From Lederbergia citri (GTDB lineage Bacteria > Bacillota > Bacilli > Bacillales > Bacillaceae_C), in assembly GCF_018343625.1 (NCBI RefSeq), contig NZ_JAGYPG010000005.1, positions 25,032-89,031 of the forward strand: a stretch of DNA of 64,000 nt, in the 5' to 3' direction. The notes beneath the pieces were generated by a model. That model made no database searches. It was not told where the DNA came from and saw only the letters and a list, made by a program, of their open reading frames with translations. Position numbers and translations under genes: made by a program. This document shows positions 1-8,312 of this stretch, in pieces (within the stretch, counting starts at the first letter, position 1; each line of letters starts with the position of its first letter).

Positions 1-28
1 CATACAATTTTATAATCAACAACGATTA

Positions 29-88
29 CAAAAAAGACTAGACGGCCTTAGCCCCTTAGAATACAGGTCTAAAGCCGCCTAGTGTCGT
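29..88 (-). terminator. Rho-independent terminator of the CheY-like gene
   Basis: Arms 37-51 and 69-83 pair over 15 bp with two mismatches. On the minus strand the stem is followed by six T (30-35), directly after the stop of the receiver gene. The plus strand also has a T run (88-94), so it may act in both directions. Confidence 0.75.
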
Positions 89-92
89 TTTT

Positions 93-485
93 TTATTTCC
101 ACTGTCTACTTGACAGGGGGCAGTTCAGAGTGCCGAGTACCTTATTTACCTTTTCAACTAAATTATCGAAAAAGGGTTTAATTACAAAATCTCTAGCTCC
201 GCTTTCTATTGCACTATTTACTAGATTATGGTGTCCTATAGCGGAACACATGATGACTTTTGCTTTTGGATCTATTTTTATTATCTCTTTAAGGGCATCA
301 ATACCGTCAAGCATGGACATTGTAAAATCCATCAATACAATATCCGGAGAATATAATTTGTACATTTCAATTGCTTTTAAACCGTCTTCAGCTTCAAGAA
401 AATCATCAAAATCGTTTTCTAAAAGAAGTTGTTTTAGTAAATTTCTCATAAAAAGAGAGTCATCAACTAACAAAATTTTTGCCAT
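93..485 (-). CDS. Stand-alone CheY-like response regulator receiver
   Basis: A 130-residue single receiver domain with no output domain. The acidic pair D8/D9, phospho-acceptor D53, S81 and K103 of the family are all present, so phosphotransfer should be intact. Such proteins act by protein-protein contact, as CheY does at the flagellar switch; the partner here is not visible because no chemotaxis genes are nearby. The start ATG has a GAAAGGG ribosome site 8-10 nt upstream. A c-di-GMP-I riboswitch lies in its leader, linking its expression to the second messenger. It could instead be a Spo0F-like phosphorelay protein; receiver assignment is certain, the pathway is not. Confidence 0.9.
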   Translation of the reverse strand: MAKILLVDDSLFMRNLLKQLLLENDFDDFLEAEDGLKAIEMYKLYSPDIVLMDFTMSMLDGIDALKEIIKIDPKAKVIMCSAIGHHNLVNSAIESGARDFVIKPFFDNLVEKVNKVLGTLNCPLSSRQWK

Positions 486-490
486 TGACT

Positions 491-532
491 ATTTACCCTT
501 TCAGTATATTTAGGCAAATTCGAAAGGTAAAT
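491..532 (-). promoter_or_regulatory. Anti-Shine-Dalgarno hairpin in the CheY leader
   Basis: On the minus strand the segment 532-522 can pair with 502-491, burying the GAAAGGG ribosome site in an 11-bp stem with one bulge. The loop holds 511-520, which is a perfect 10-bp complement of the 5' side of the riboswitch (626-635). This looks like a translational expression platform; the switching direction is inferred. Confidence 0.55.
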
Positions 533-556
533 TTAGTTATTTTTATTCAGGTATTA

Positions 557-637
557 CCTGGCAACCCGGCTACCGTGACAACAATGTGTTTTAGGCCCGT
601 GGCTTTGCGTCTTTTACTTTCGTAAAATTTGCCTATA
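557..637 (-). ncRNA. Cyclic di-GMP-I (GEMM) riboswitch
   Basis: Read on the minus strand the segment has the GEMM-I landmarks in order: a GGCAAA opening strand, a short stem capped by a GAAA tetraloop, the conserved GACGCAAAGCC, a GGGCCT internal segment, then GGTAGCCGGGTTGCC closing the first stem. The class binds cyclic di-GMP. The only gene downstream on this strand is the CheY-like receiver, 72 nt away. No terminator with a T run follows, so translational control is more likely than attenuation. Confidence 0.88.
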
Positions 638-1222
638 TGCAAATGATATCGAATTTTGTAGATTAATTGAAATAAATTGACTTGTTGCACATTCCGAATA
701 AATTGTGTATTTGTAAGATATTCCTTGTTAACTAAAGGAAAAAGTAAGAAGTTGTGAAGAAATACACTTAAACTAACGGGTAGCTTTACTTGAAGATCGA
801 TGTTTATCATGTGTTCAATAATTGGGCCATAACAAAAGGTCGCAATTTTGGAGCGACACTGGTAAAAATGATGGAACCTTTTGATAAACATACTTAAATC
901 TGCTAGATAAGTTCCTAATAAAGACAGAACCTGATTACCTCATTTGTTCAGGACACCCATATCTTTTATTACAATGGGATAATTCGACATTTCCAGCATG
1001 ACAGGCAGTTCGTGTAGATATCGACAGCATTGGAATTGAAGTGATTGTCTAAATTAGAATGTGTTGCTAAAGAAACTAGGGTTGTATAAAAAGCCAACAT
1101 TCATTTGCAATGTGAAAAATAAACCCCGAAAATCCTGTACCAATAAAAATACTCCAAAACTGTACTATTAAAAAAACACTTAACTCCTTGGTAATAAAGG
1201 GCTAAGCGCATATCTGTTATAT

Positions 1223-1266
1223 CGGGATGACAGGAATTGAACCTGCGCCCCCTAGCAGCCCATGCA
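1223..1266 (-). tRNA. tRNA-Pro-like 3' fragment (relic)
   Basis: Read on the minus strand it carries GCAGGTTCAATTCCTGT, a 17-nt T arm with 5-bp stem and 7-nt loop, preceded by GGGGGC and followed by CATCCCG. This closely resembles the 3' half of Bacillus tRNA-Pro from memory. The D arm, anticodon arm and CCA end are missing, so it is not functional. It may be an attachment-site remnant. Confidence 0.45.
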
Positions 1267-1391
1267 AGAATTCAAAGCTTATATTAAACAAAAAGGTTCT
1301 GTGACATCGACTACCCTGAACAAAGTATGAAAATTACAAAGGAAGGAGAACGCGTCAAGGGAAGTCAGTTAAAAGGAATTGTGAAGTCATA

Positions 1392-1532
1392 TTAGTGTCC
1401 GAAAAGTATCCGAAAAGTTTATAAAACAAATGATTATGTGTGACTTCGAAAATTAAAAACGTTGATTTAATAGGCTTTTAAGTGTCTGTTTTTGATTGTA
1501 TGTAAGATTATTAAATGGGCGGCATGATGTAA
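1392..1532. repeat. Dispersed repeat, copy A
   Basis: Contains TTAGTGTCCGAAAAG (1392-1406), a TTATAAAACAA segment and GGGCGGCATGATGTAA (1517-1532). The same blocks occur in copy C (14632-14672), and the last block in copies B (8591-8606) and D (20275-20293). Confidence 0.5.
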
Positions 1533-1625
1533 GGATTTTAAGATCTTACATTTGAGAAGTGGTTATTACCATTTTTCATCCATTCTGAGAACTAGTCACG
1601 TAAATGATTTTTTCTCTAAAGTATA

Positions 1626-1660
1626 GACTACTTCCTAAAAACAAGGAGGTAGTCTTTTTT
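1626..1660 (+). terminator. Orphan Rho-independent terminator
   Basis: Arms 1626-1636 and 1644-1654 pair over 11 bp with one wobble and are followed by six T. No intact gene lies upstream on the plus strand, so its gene has probably decayed. Confidence 0.7.
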
Positions 1661-1840
1661 ATGTTGTTTAAATTTGCTTATCAAGATTTAGATTGTTACA
1701 TGCCTCTTCAATAAAAATAAAGTCATCAGGACTACCATTTCTTTACGCCGTGCAAATTATTGGATGTGGGCTTTTTGAATTTCTACATGCATTTCGCTCC
1801 CTCTTTAGTTTCTGTTATTCTAGGAGGCTATTGAAAATAA

Positions 1841-2106
1841 ATGGTGATAAAGTTCCTGTTTGAATGGTTTGTCGGTTTCTTGATGTACTGTGGTTGCTTT
1901 GTACTCATGACACAAGCCCTCTTTACTTTATCCGTTTAATTTCCCTCTCTGTCTTGATGCGAATTTTATTTGAAGGTGTATTGGTTTTTGCTGTTTTCAT
2001 GTTGTACGTTTCTCCTGAAGTTTTATTTTGTTTCGGTAGTTATCCATCGGCAGAAAGGATTCCACGGGAAAAAACAGTAGATAAATATTGGAAGGGAAAA
2101 GAATAG
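1841..2106 (+). pseudogene. Frameshifted small membrane protein
   Basis: An AGGAGG (about 1822) precedes ATG 1841, which opens 32 hydrophobic residues before a stop. The frame starting at 1864 continues with another hydrophobic stretch and a charged tail ending near KYWKGKE at 2106. Joined, they give about 87 residues with two membrane segments. One indel near 1920-1945 would explain the break. The family is not recognised; chance hydrophobic frames are possible. Confidence 0.3.
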
Positions 2107-2152
2107 GCTCTATGTTTAGTGACAGAGACCTAAACGTAAACATAATTTGTTG

Positions 2153-2242
2153 TAGAGAGTGATTTCGTATACACAGAACTGGTATTGACTTTTCCACTCT
2201 CTATTCATGTTTAAACTAAATAAATATAATACAATGGGGAGG
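2153..2242 (+). promoter_or_regulatory. Promoter/operator region of the TOMM precursor
   Basis: A 9-bp inverted repeat (2153-2161 and 2195-2203) brackets a TTGACT (2185-2190). A TATAAT lies at 2225-2230 and a GGGGAGG ribosome site at 2236-2242. Spacing between the -35 and -10 candidates is not ideal, so the exact promoter is uncertain; the dyad may bind a regulator. Confidence 0.4.
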
Positions 2243-2253
2243 TAAGAAATAAA

Positions 2254-2502
2254 ATGTTACAAAATGAGCTACAAGGGTTGGGAATCGACCCTTACCAAGT
2301 TGGTCAGTTAGTTCCTCTGGATCTTCAAAGCCACGACCCGTATATGATGAGCAGGCGTTGTGGAGGCTGTGGCTTCCGATGTGGAGGCTGTGGCTTCCGA
2401 TGCGGCGGCTGTTTCGGCTTCCGATGTGGTGGCTGTGGAGGCTGCTTTGGTTTCGGCTGTTTCGGCTTTGGCCTCGGTTTTGGCTGTTTCGGTTTTATTT
2501 AA
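2254..2502 (+). CDS. Heterocycloanthracin/sonorensin-type TOMM precursor peptide
   Basis: An 82-residue precursor. The leader (about 1-35) carries the family-like segment LGIDPYQVGQLVP. The core (36-82) is built of CGGCGFR-like heptads and has 11 Cys at 36, 39, 43, 46, 50, 53, 58, 61, 64, 69 and 78. It has no Ser or Thr, so only thiazoles are expected. The tail after residue 64 is Phe-Gly rich. At DNA level two perfect 21-nt copies (2359-2379, 2380-2400) show recent repeat expansion. The ribosome site GGGGAGG and the maturation genes directly downstream support it. It should be a ribosomally made, thiazole-bearing bacteriocin; leader cleavage site and target are unknown. Confidence 0.93.
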   Translation: MLQNELQGLGIDPYQVGQLVPLDLQSHDPYMMSRRCGGCGFRCGGCGFRCGGCFGFRCGGCGGCFGFGCFGFGLGFGCFGFI

Positions 2503-2575
2503 TAGTTTTGGCAGTTTGAGCTGTTTGGCGCCGTGTAATTCCCTTAAGTAAAAATTAAATACTTTAAATCAAAAA

Positions 2576-2603
2576 TGCCCTTGCGTAATTTCTCGCAGGG
2601 GCA
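2576..2603 (+). terminator. Intercistronic hairpin after the precursor
   Basis: Ten-bp arms 2576-2585 and 2594-2603 with an 8-nt loop and only a weak T-rich flank. It probably gives partial termination or 3'-end protection so that precursor mRNA exceeds enzyme mRNA. Confidence 0.5.
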
Positions 2604-2757
2604 CTTCTTAAATTTAATGAAAGTATATTACTTTGACGATAATTCTACATCGAATCGCCACCGGCTCTTCGTGTTTGCTTTATCTCAGTTGGTGCCTCCT
2701 GGCCATACGCCGCTGAACATGGCGCTTCCGCTTTTCTTTTTATCATATTGGACAAAA

Positions 2758-2795
2758 AATCGTACATAAACTGATAGTGCATAATTTGTACGATT
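2758..2795. promoter_or_regulatory. Perfect 9-bp dyad upstream of the maturation operon
   Basis: AATCGTACA (2758-2766) and TGTACGATT (2787-2795) are perfect inverted copies 20 nt apart, ending 8 nt before the AAGGAGGAG ribosome site (2803-2811). It may be an operator or an RNA hairpin. The rest of 2604-2757 shows nothing convincing. Confidence 0.4.
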
Positions 2796-2814
2796 ATGAA
2801 TAAGGAGGAGCTGA

Positions 2815-4776
2815 ATGACAAAACTTAACTCGTCCTCACGTATAAAGCTCAAAAGGGATACTTTTTTTCTTCCAGATCCAAAAGGCGGTGTGTATTTTAG
2901 AAACAACTTAAACTCATTCCGGATGGAGGGTAATACAATCTATCAGTGGATTGAAAAATTGCTTCCAATGTTCAATGGTGAGTATACAATGGGAGAATTA
3001 ACAATGGGATTAACTGCCCCTTATCGAGATAGGGTGTACGAAATTGGAGAAACGTTGTACAGCAACGGTTTTGTTCGGGATCTAAGTAAAGAGGCTCCTC
3101 ATCAATTAAATCAAAACGTTCTTGAAAAGTATGCTTCACAAATCGAATTTATAGAGAATTTTATGGAATCTGGTGCGTACCTTTTTCAAGAATACCGTAA
3201 GGCGAAAGTCCTGGCTGTTGGCTCTGGCCCCTTTATGCTTTCATTGGCTTCCGCTTTAATCGAATCAGGTCTTGCCAAATTAAATGTTATGGTCACAGAT
3301 TCCATTCTTACCAATTGGCAGAGGCTAAATGAACTGGTGCAAAATGCCCGTAAGACCGATTCTGAAGTTGAAATCAAGAATGTACCCTTTCATAAAGACG
3401 CGGGGAGCAGTTTCTGGAAGCAAGCAGTTCAGCTTTATGATTGGATTCTATACGTCTCGCAGGATGGCAATATAAATGAGCTAAGGGATCTTAATCTGGT
3501 TTGCAAAGAAGAAAAGAAGGCATTTATGCCAGCCATCTATTTAGAACAAGTGGGGCTATCTGGTCCATTTGAACAACCGGATACAGATAGATGTTGGGAG
3601 ACCGCATGGCGCAGAATCCATTACTCAGCACTAAAAAAAGATCGGCCGTCTCAATCCTTCTCTTCAACAGCAGGATCGATTTTGGCAAATGTTTCCGTAT
3701 TCGAATTATTCAAAAGGGCTACAGGGATTGCAGATTCCAATGAGAGTCATAAAATTTACATGCTTGATCTTGAAACCCTTGAAGGAGACTGGCTTTACTT
3801 CATCCCGCATCCATTGGGTACGTCCAAACGTGAAACTCCAAGACTGGTGGAAGATTTTGATTTACGCCTCGAACTGGAAAAGGACAGAAATGAACCAACG
3901 AGTAACCTCTTAGAGTATTTCGGTGGGTTAACGTCAGAAGAAATAGGAATTTTTCATACCTGGGAGGAACGAGATTTACCCCAACTTCCACTTGCACAGT
4001 GCTATGTTCAAGCAGTTAACCCCTTATCAGAGGGACCGGCAGAACTACTTCCTGAGGTTGTCTGTGGAGGACTATCACATGAGGAAGCAAAAAAAGAGGC
4101 CGGGCTGACGGGCATTGAAATGTATGTTTCACAAATGATAAATTTGCCTGATTTGGGATACAAGCATCAGAAAAATAAGGTAGGTGCGAACATACCTGAG
4201 GAATTTATAGGTATCGGTGCTGGAGAAACAATCGCAGAGGCTGTTTGCAGAGGCCTTCAAGTATATTTAGGTGAAGAATTGAAAAAAAGAAAGGTCGATC
4301 AGCAGAGTAGGGTTTATCGAATTAAGTTGGGAGCCGTAGAAGATAAGCGATGCAGGTTTTATTTTAATGCCCTGACTACCTTAAATGGTGCTCCAACAAT
4401 TGGTTTAAAAGAGGATGTTTTAGGCTTCCCTGTGGTATGGGTAAGGTCGAATCGCCGTTGGTACACCTGCTCAGGTTTAAATACTACATTGGCATTACGA
4501 AATGCATTGAAACAAGCGCTTTTGGATGCTCAAAACCAAGTGAATTCCACAGTAAAGCAAGAGATGGGACCAGCTGTTTTTCTGGAAAACAACGAAAACA
4601 AATTGGATATTCCATCTTGTGATGAAATGACATCTCGGGAGCTATTACAATCGTCTATTCATGTATTGAACCGGAATCGCATGCGGCTAGTAATCTATGA
4701 CCTTGCCTATGAGCCTTTTTTAAGACAAGAACTGGCAGGGGTGTTTGGTGTTAAGGTACAAGAGGAGGGATCCTAA
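2815..4776 (+). CDS. ThiF-like thiazole-bacteriocin maturation protein
   Basis: 653 residues, matching the large ThiF-like proteins found in heterocycloanthracin-type clusters. The N-terminal ~100 residues resemble a leader-recognition winged helix; a Rossmann-like turn VLAVGSGPF lies at 132-140. These proteins act with YcaO as the partner that binds the leader and delivers the core for ATP-dependent cyclodehydration. The E1-type catalytic residues are not obvious, fitting a scaffold role. Ribosome site AAGGAGGAG; its stop overlaps the next ATG by one base, so it is translationally coupled to the YcaO gene. The C-terminal ~250 residues are unassigned. Confidence 0.85.
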   Translation: MTKLNSSSRIKLKRDTFFLPDPKGGVYFRNNLNSFRMEGNTIYQWIEKLLPMFNGEYTMGELTMGLTAPYRDRVYEIGETLYSNGFVRDLSKEAPHQLNQNVLEKYASQIEFIENFMESGAYLFQEYRKAKVLAVGSGPFMLSLASALIESGLAKLNVMVTDSILTNWQRLNELVQNARKTDSEVEIKNVPFHKDAGSSFWKQAVQLYDWILYVSQDGNINELRDLNLVCKEEKKAFMPAIYLEQVGLSGPFEQPDTDRCWETAWRRIHYSALKKDRPSQSFSSTAGSILANVSVFELFKRATGIADSNESHKIYMLDLETLEGDWLYFIPHPLGTSKRETPRLVEDFDLRLELEKDRNEPTSNLLEYFGGLTSEEIGIFHTWEERDLPQLPLAQCYVQAVNPLSEGPAELLPEVVCGGLSHEEAKKEAGLTGIEMYVSQMINLPDLGYKHQKNKVGANIPEEFIGIGAGETIAEAVCRGLQVYLGEELKKRKVDQQSRVYRIKLGAVEDKRCRFYFNALTTLNGAPTIGLKEDVLGFPVVWVRSNRRWYTCSGLNTTLALRNALKQALLDAQNQVNSTVKQEMGPAVFLENNENKLDIPSCDEMTSRELLQSSIHVLNRNRMRLVIYDLAYEPFLRQELAGVFGVKVQEEGS

Positions 4777-6716
4777 TGGCTGCTCATATACTTATAGATG
4801 GTGAGGGGTTATTAGCGGATTATGTCGATGATCAATTGTCTCCAAGCTATTTTGTTAGGCGCCAAAGTATTCTTGAAGAGGTTCCCGAAAATACAAAATT
4901 AGTTCTTGTACTGCACGATACCTGGAAACCACACGTTCATCAAAAAGCCGAAGAGAGGTTAAGGACCCTAGGTATTCCGTGGTTTCGAGGCTTCGTTTCG
5001 TTTGGTGAAGGAATCATTGGTCCATTTGTACGACCTGATGTACCGGGATGTTCTCGCTGTGCTGACCTACGACTTTTGTTAGCTGGGCCTGATCGCCAAG
5101 AAAGTTTGGGGTTAAGGATGAAAATGGCAGCAAGTGAAGGTTTACTCCGTGATGCATGGGTATCACGAACTGGACTATCGCAAATGGCGAACTTGATTAG
5201 CAACGAAGTGATAAAGATTCTTCAAGGAGAACAAAGCCCTTTAGGAGAAAGGATGTTCATTACAAATCTGAAAACGTTAACGATCTCCAGCCACTTTTTT
5301 TTACCAGATTCGTTGTGCCCTATGTGCAGTCTAATACCTAAAGACACATCTGAATTGGCTTACATTAAGTTAGAACCAAGCCCTAAATTGAATCCTGGTA
5401 GTTACCGATGCCGTTCGATGGATGAATTAAAAAACGTGCTAGTCAAAGATTATCTGGATTATCGTACTGGTATCATGAATGGGAAAATGCAGGATTTCAG
5501 GCTGCCGTTCGCTGACGTTGTAGTGAACATGCCGTTGCTTGTTGGGGACGAGGGAGTAGCAGGTAGATCTAATTCTTATGAAGTGAGTGAGCTAACTGCT
5601 ATTTTAGAGGGTTTGGAGAGATATTGCGGAATCGAACCTCGAGGCAAATGGAAGGTAGTTCGTGATAGCTATCACAATTTGGTGGATAAAGCATTAAATC
5701 CTGCAAAGGTAGGTTTGCATGAGGAGGAACAGTATGCAAAGCCACAATTTCCATTTAAACCATTTCATCCTGATCAACCAATGAATTGGGTCTGGGGATA
5801 TTCATTTTTACAAGAACGCCCTATTCTCGTTCCGGAGTTACTGGCCTATTACAGTTTGGGATATGGAGAAGGATTTGTTTATGAGACTTCCAACGGCTGT
5901 GCATTAGGGGGGAGTTTAGAGGAGGCCATTTTCCATGCCATTATGGAGGTCGTTGAACGAGACTCATTCTTATTAACCTGGTATGCACAACTCTCCCTTC
6001 CCCGTCTTGACCTTAGTTCTTCGAACGATAAAGAATTGCAGTTGATGGTTAGCCGGATTCGTGAAGTCGCTGGTTATGACCTGCTTTTTTACAATGCGAC
6101 AATGGAACATGAGATTCCGTCCGTTTGGGCAGTGGCAAAAAACAGGGGATCCAAGGGTGCAAACCTCATTTGTGCAGCCGGAGCTAATCCTGATCCTGTA
6201 AAGGCAGTAAAAAGTGCGATTTACGAGCTTGCAGGAATGATGTTTAGGCATGACGAAATCTTGGAGAAAAATCGACAGAAATATGAAGAAATGTTACAGA
6301 ATCCGTTTGCTGTACGTACCATGGAGGACCATGGCATGCTTTACGGGCTAAAAGAAGCAGAGGAGAATTTAAGTTTTTTATTGGATGAAAATCGTCCTTT
6401 ACGTACATTTGATGAGGAATTTAAATGTCCGCTTGTGAATGCTGATTTGAAGGATGATGTTGAGGATATTCTAAATAGGTTCCGAAAGTTAGACCTGGAA
6501 GTCATTGTGGTTGACCAAACATCACCTATAACCAAAAGGAACGGCTTATTTTGTGTAAAGGTATTGATTCCTGGAATGCTGCCAATGACCTTTGGGCATC
6601 ACCTTACACGTATAAGAGGTCTTGAACGGGTACTCAACGTACCTGTGAAACTCGGGTTTAAAAAGCACCCGTTAACATATGAACAGTTGAATCCAAATCC
6701 CCATCCTTTTCCATAA
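4776..6716 (+). CDS. YcaO (SagD-type) TOMM cyclodehydratase
   Basis: 646 residues. The N-terminal part has two Cys pairs, CSRC (92-95) and CPMC (181-184), likely one zinc site, as in partner-fused cyclodehydratases. The YcaO domain follows from about 250 to the end, with acidic ATP/Mg motifs near 278-282 (EGLER) and an EVVERD helix near 395. The C-terminus ends in PNPHPFP, the PxPxP tail typical of TOMM YcaO enzymes. It should activate core amides with ATP and close thiazoline rings on Cys. The ribosome site AGAGGAGGG lies inside the preceding gene. Confidence 0.93.
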   Translation: MAAHILIDGEGLLADYVDDQLSPSYFVRRQSILEEVPENTKLVLVLHDTWKPHVHQKAEERLRTLGIPWFRGFVSFGEGIIGPFVRPDVPGCSRCADLRLLLAGPDRQESLGLRMKMAASEGLLRDAWVSRTGLSQMANLISNEVIKILQGEQSPLGERMFITNLKTLTISSHFFLPDSLCPMCSLIPKDTSELAYIKLEPSPKLNPGSYRCRSMDELKNVLVKDYLDYRTGIMNGKMQDFRLPFADVVVNMPLLVGDEGVAGRSNSYEVSELTAILEGLERYCGIEPRGKWKVVRDSYHNLVDKALNPAKVGLHEEEQYAKPQFPFKPFHPDQPMNWVWGYSFLQERPILVPELLAYYSLGYGEGFVYETSNGCALGGSLEEAIFHAIMEVVERDSFLLTWYAQLSLPRLDLSSSNDKELQLMVSRIREVAGYDLLFYNATMEHEIPSVWAVAKNRGSKGANLICAAGANPDPVKAVKSAIYELAGMMFRHDEILEKNRQKYEEMLQNPFAVRTMEDHGMLYGLKEAEENLSFLLDENRPLRTFDEEFKCPLVNADLKDDVEDILNRFRKLDLEVIVVDQTSPITKRNGLFCVKVLIPGMLPMTFGHHLTRIRGLERVLNVPVKLGFKKHPLTYEQLNPNPHPFP

Positions 6717-6740
6717 CTGCAAGAGTAGGAGGGTTTCAGG

Positions 6741-8312
6741 TTGGAACTAGATACATTCCTATACAATCTGCATTTTGATACTGATAAACTTCTTTCGTCG
6801 GATTGGCAACCGGATTGGGAAAACGCACCACTTCCCTATAAACTTTACCGTGGTTTACCAGAGGTTCCACTTACCTCAGATGTACCGTTAACTCTCAAAG
6901 GGAGAGAAGTTCATTCAATACCAAGCCTGAAGGAGTTTGGTCATTACTTGTGGTATGTATATGGTCTTACTCGTTACTCTCAAGTTGCTTTCATTGACGG
7001 CACCGAGAAGAAACCTACTGTAAGCTACGCCCAGTTGTTTCGCAGATTTGTTCCCTCTGGTGGAGGGTTGTATCCCAATGAATTATATGTGTACTTAAAG
7101 TTGGAGGATGTACCAGAGGGAGTTTACCACTACGATGTTGCACACCATTGCCTTTTATTGCTGCGAGAAGGCAACTACGATTCCTACCTATCCCGAAGTC
7201 TTGGAAATCGTTATAATCTTTCAGATTGTTTTTGCACTGTTTTTGTATCGACAGTTTTTTGGAAAAATTTTTATAAATACAATAATTTCTCTTACAGGTT
7301 ACAAGGGTTGGATGCAGGCGTGCTAATTGGGCAATCGTTGGAAGTCGCGGGTAGGATGGGATTCTCAACAAGGGTATGTTACCAATTTCTAGATCGTTCT
7401 ATCAATCATTTGCTTGGGCTATCTGAACAGGATGAAAGTGTATATGCTGTGATCCCATTATCTATTTATAATGTTGACCAATTTAATTTAGAAAAAAATA
7501 TTTCTGCAACGGAATTGTCACGGGAAGTTCCGTTGCTCAAGCATATAACATATAACCGTTCAAAGAGAGTCATTGATTACCCTGTGCTGAAAGAGATCAA
7601 TGAAGCTTCGATGTTGGAAACAACACATTCATTTGTGAACAAAAAGAAAGATGTTCCTCTTAACAATGCATTAGGCACAGAGTTAATCATACTGCCATTT
7701 ACGGAGAAGTTTTCATACGATCTGGCATCCGTTTGCAGAGAGAGGCACTCTCCTGATACTGATTTTATGATAGGGAAAGTCAGTCAAACAAAAATAGCCA
7801 CATTGTTAAAAGAGACCTTTGCATTATCGTACCAAAATGACCTTGACGACAAAAATAAGGATGCTGAGACTGGTCTAAATTTGTATGGCAGTTTTTATAA
7901 TGTTGAAGGTATTCAAGATGGTGCTTACGCCTATGACAAAAACGTTCATGCACTTCGGAGAATATCTTTGGGGGATTTCCGGGAGTATATGCAAAATGGT
8001 TTAACAACGCCTAATCTAAATCTATTTCAGGTTCCGCTCTGTTTGCATGTTGTTGGAGACAAGGACTACTTCAAAAAGGAACTGGGCTATAGAGGATACA
8101 GAATTCAACAGATGGAAGCAGGTATACTCCTGCAGAGGCTGCTCTTAACAGCATGTGCTCTAGAGATGGGGGGACACCCACTATTAGGATTCGACACTAA
8201 CCAAATTGATGAACTTTACGGAGTCAATTCGACAGAAAAAACGAGCCTTATACAAATCCCTGTCGGTCCATACCGTCCCCGTGTCTGGTTAAAAGGAAGT
8301 TTGAATAGCTAG
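6741..8312 (+). CDS. SagB/McbC-type FMN thiazoline dehydrogenase
   Basis: 523 residues starting at TTG 6741, chosen for the TAGGAGGG site just upstream. Two nitroreductase-like halves are visible: about 60-250, with PSGGGLYPNELYVY, and about 310-515, with a second LYG..YNVEG segment. The family oxidises azolines to aromatic azoles with FMN. It follows the YcaO gene by 24 nt, so it belongs to the same operon. No transporter, protease or immunity gene follows in the window. Confidence 0.9.
   Translation: MELDTFLYNLHFDTDKLLSSDWQPDWENAPLPYKLYRGLPEVPLTSDVPLTLKGREVHSIPSLKEFGHYLWYVYGLTRYSQVAFIDGTEKKPTVSYAQLFRRFVPSGGGLYPNELYVYLKLEDVPEGVYHYDVAHHCLLLLREGNYDSYLSRSLGNRYNLSDCFCTVFVSTVFWKNFYKYNNFSYRLQGLDAGVLIGQSLEVAGRMGFSTRVCYQFLDRSINHLLGLSEQDESVYAVIPLSIYNVDQFNLEKNISATELSREVPLLKHITYNRSKRVIDYPVLKEINEASMLETTHSFVNKKKDVPLNNALGTELIILPFTEKFSYDLASVCRERHSPDTDFMIGKVSQTKIATLLKETFALSYQNDLDDKNKDAETGLNLYGSFYNVEGIQDGAYAYDKNVHALRRISLGDFREYMQNGLTTPNLNLFQVPLCLHVVGDKDYFKKELGYRGYRIQQMEAGILLQRLLLTACALEMGGHPLLGFDTNQIDELYGVNSTEKTSLIQIPVGPYRPRVWLKGSLNS

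Larger units (their letters stand above)
640..1840. other. Gene-poor debris region
   Basis: No credible coding sequence over about 1.2 kb. It holds a tRNA-Pro-like 3' relic (1223-1266), a dispersed-repeat copy (1392-1532) and an orphan terminator (1626-1660). A short frame starting at 1262 stops after 22 codons and has no ribosome site. The mixture suggests a decayed integrated element. Confidence 0.6.

Noticed and set aside
547..891. Minus-strand open frame of 114 codons
   Set aside because: It covers the c-di-GMP riboswitch, whose RNA landmarks explain the sequence; no ribosome site and no protein-like pattern.
1997..2197. Minus-strand frame opposite the small membrane pseudogene
   Set aside because: No ribosome site, low-complexity content, overlaps the precursor promoter region.
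2360..2551. Ala/Val/Ser-rich frame inside the TOMM precursor
   Set aside because: A product of the Gly/Cys codon repeat read in another phase.
2575..2769. Plus-strand frame between precursor and maturation gene
   Set aside because: Starts inside a hairpin with no ribosome site; no conserved look.
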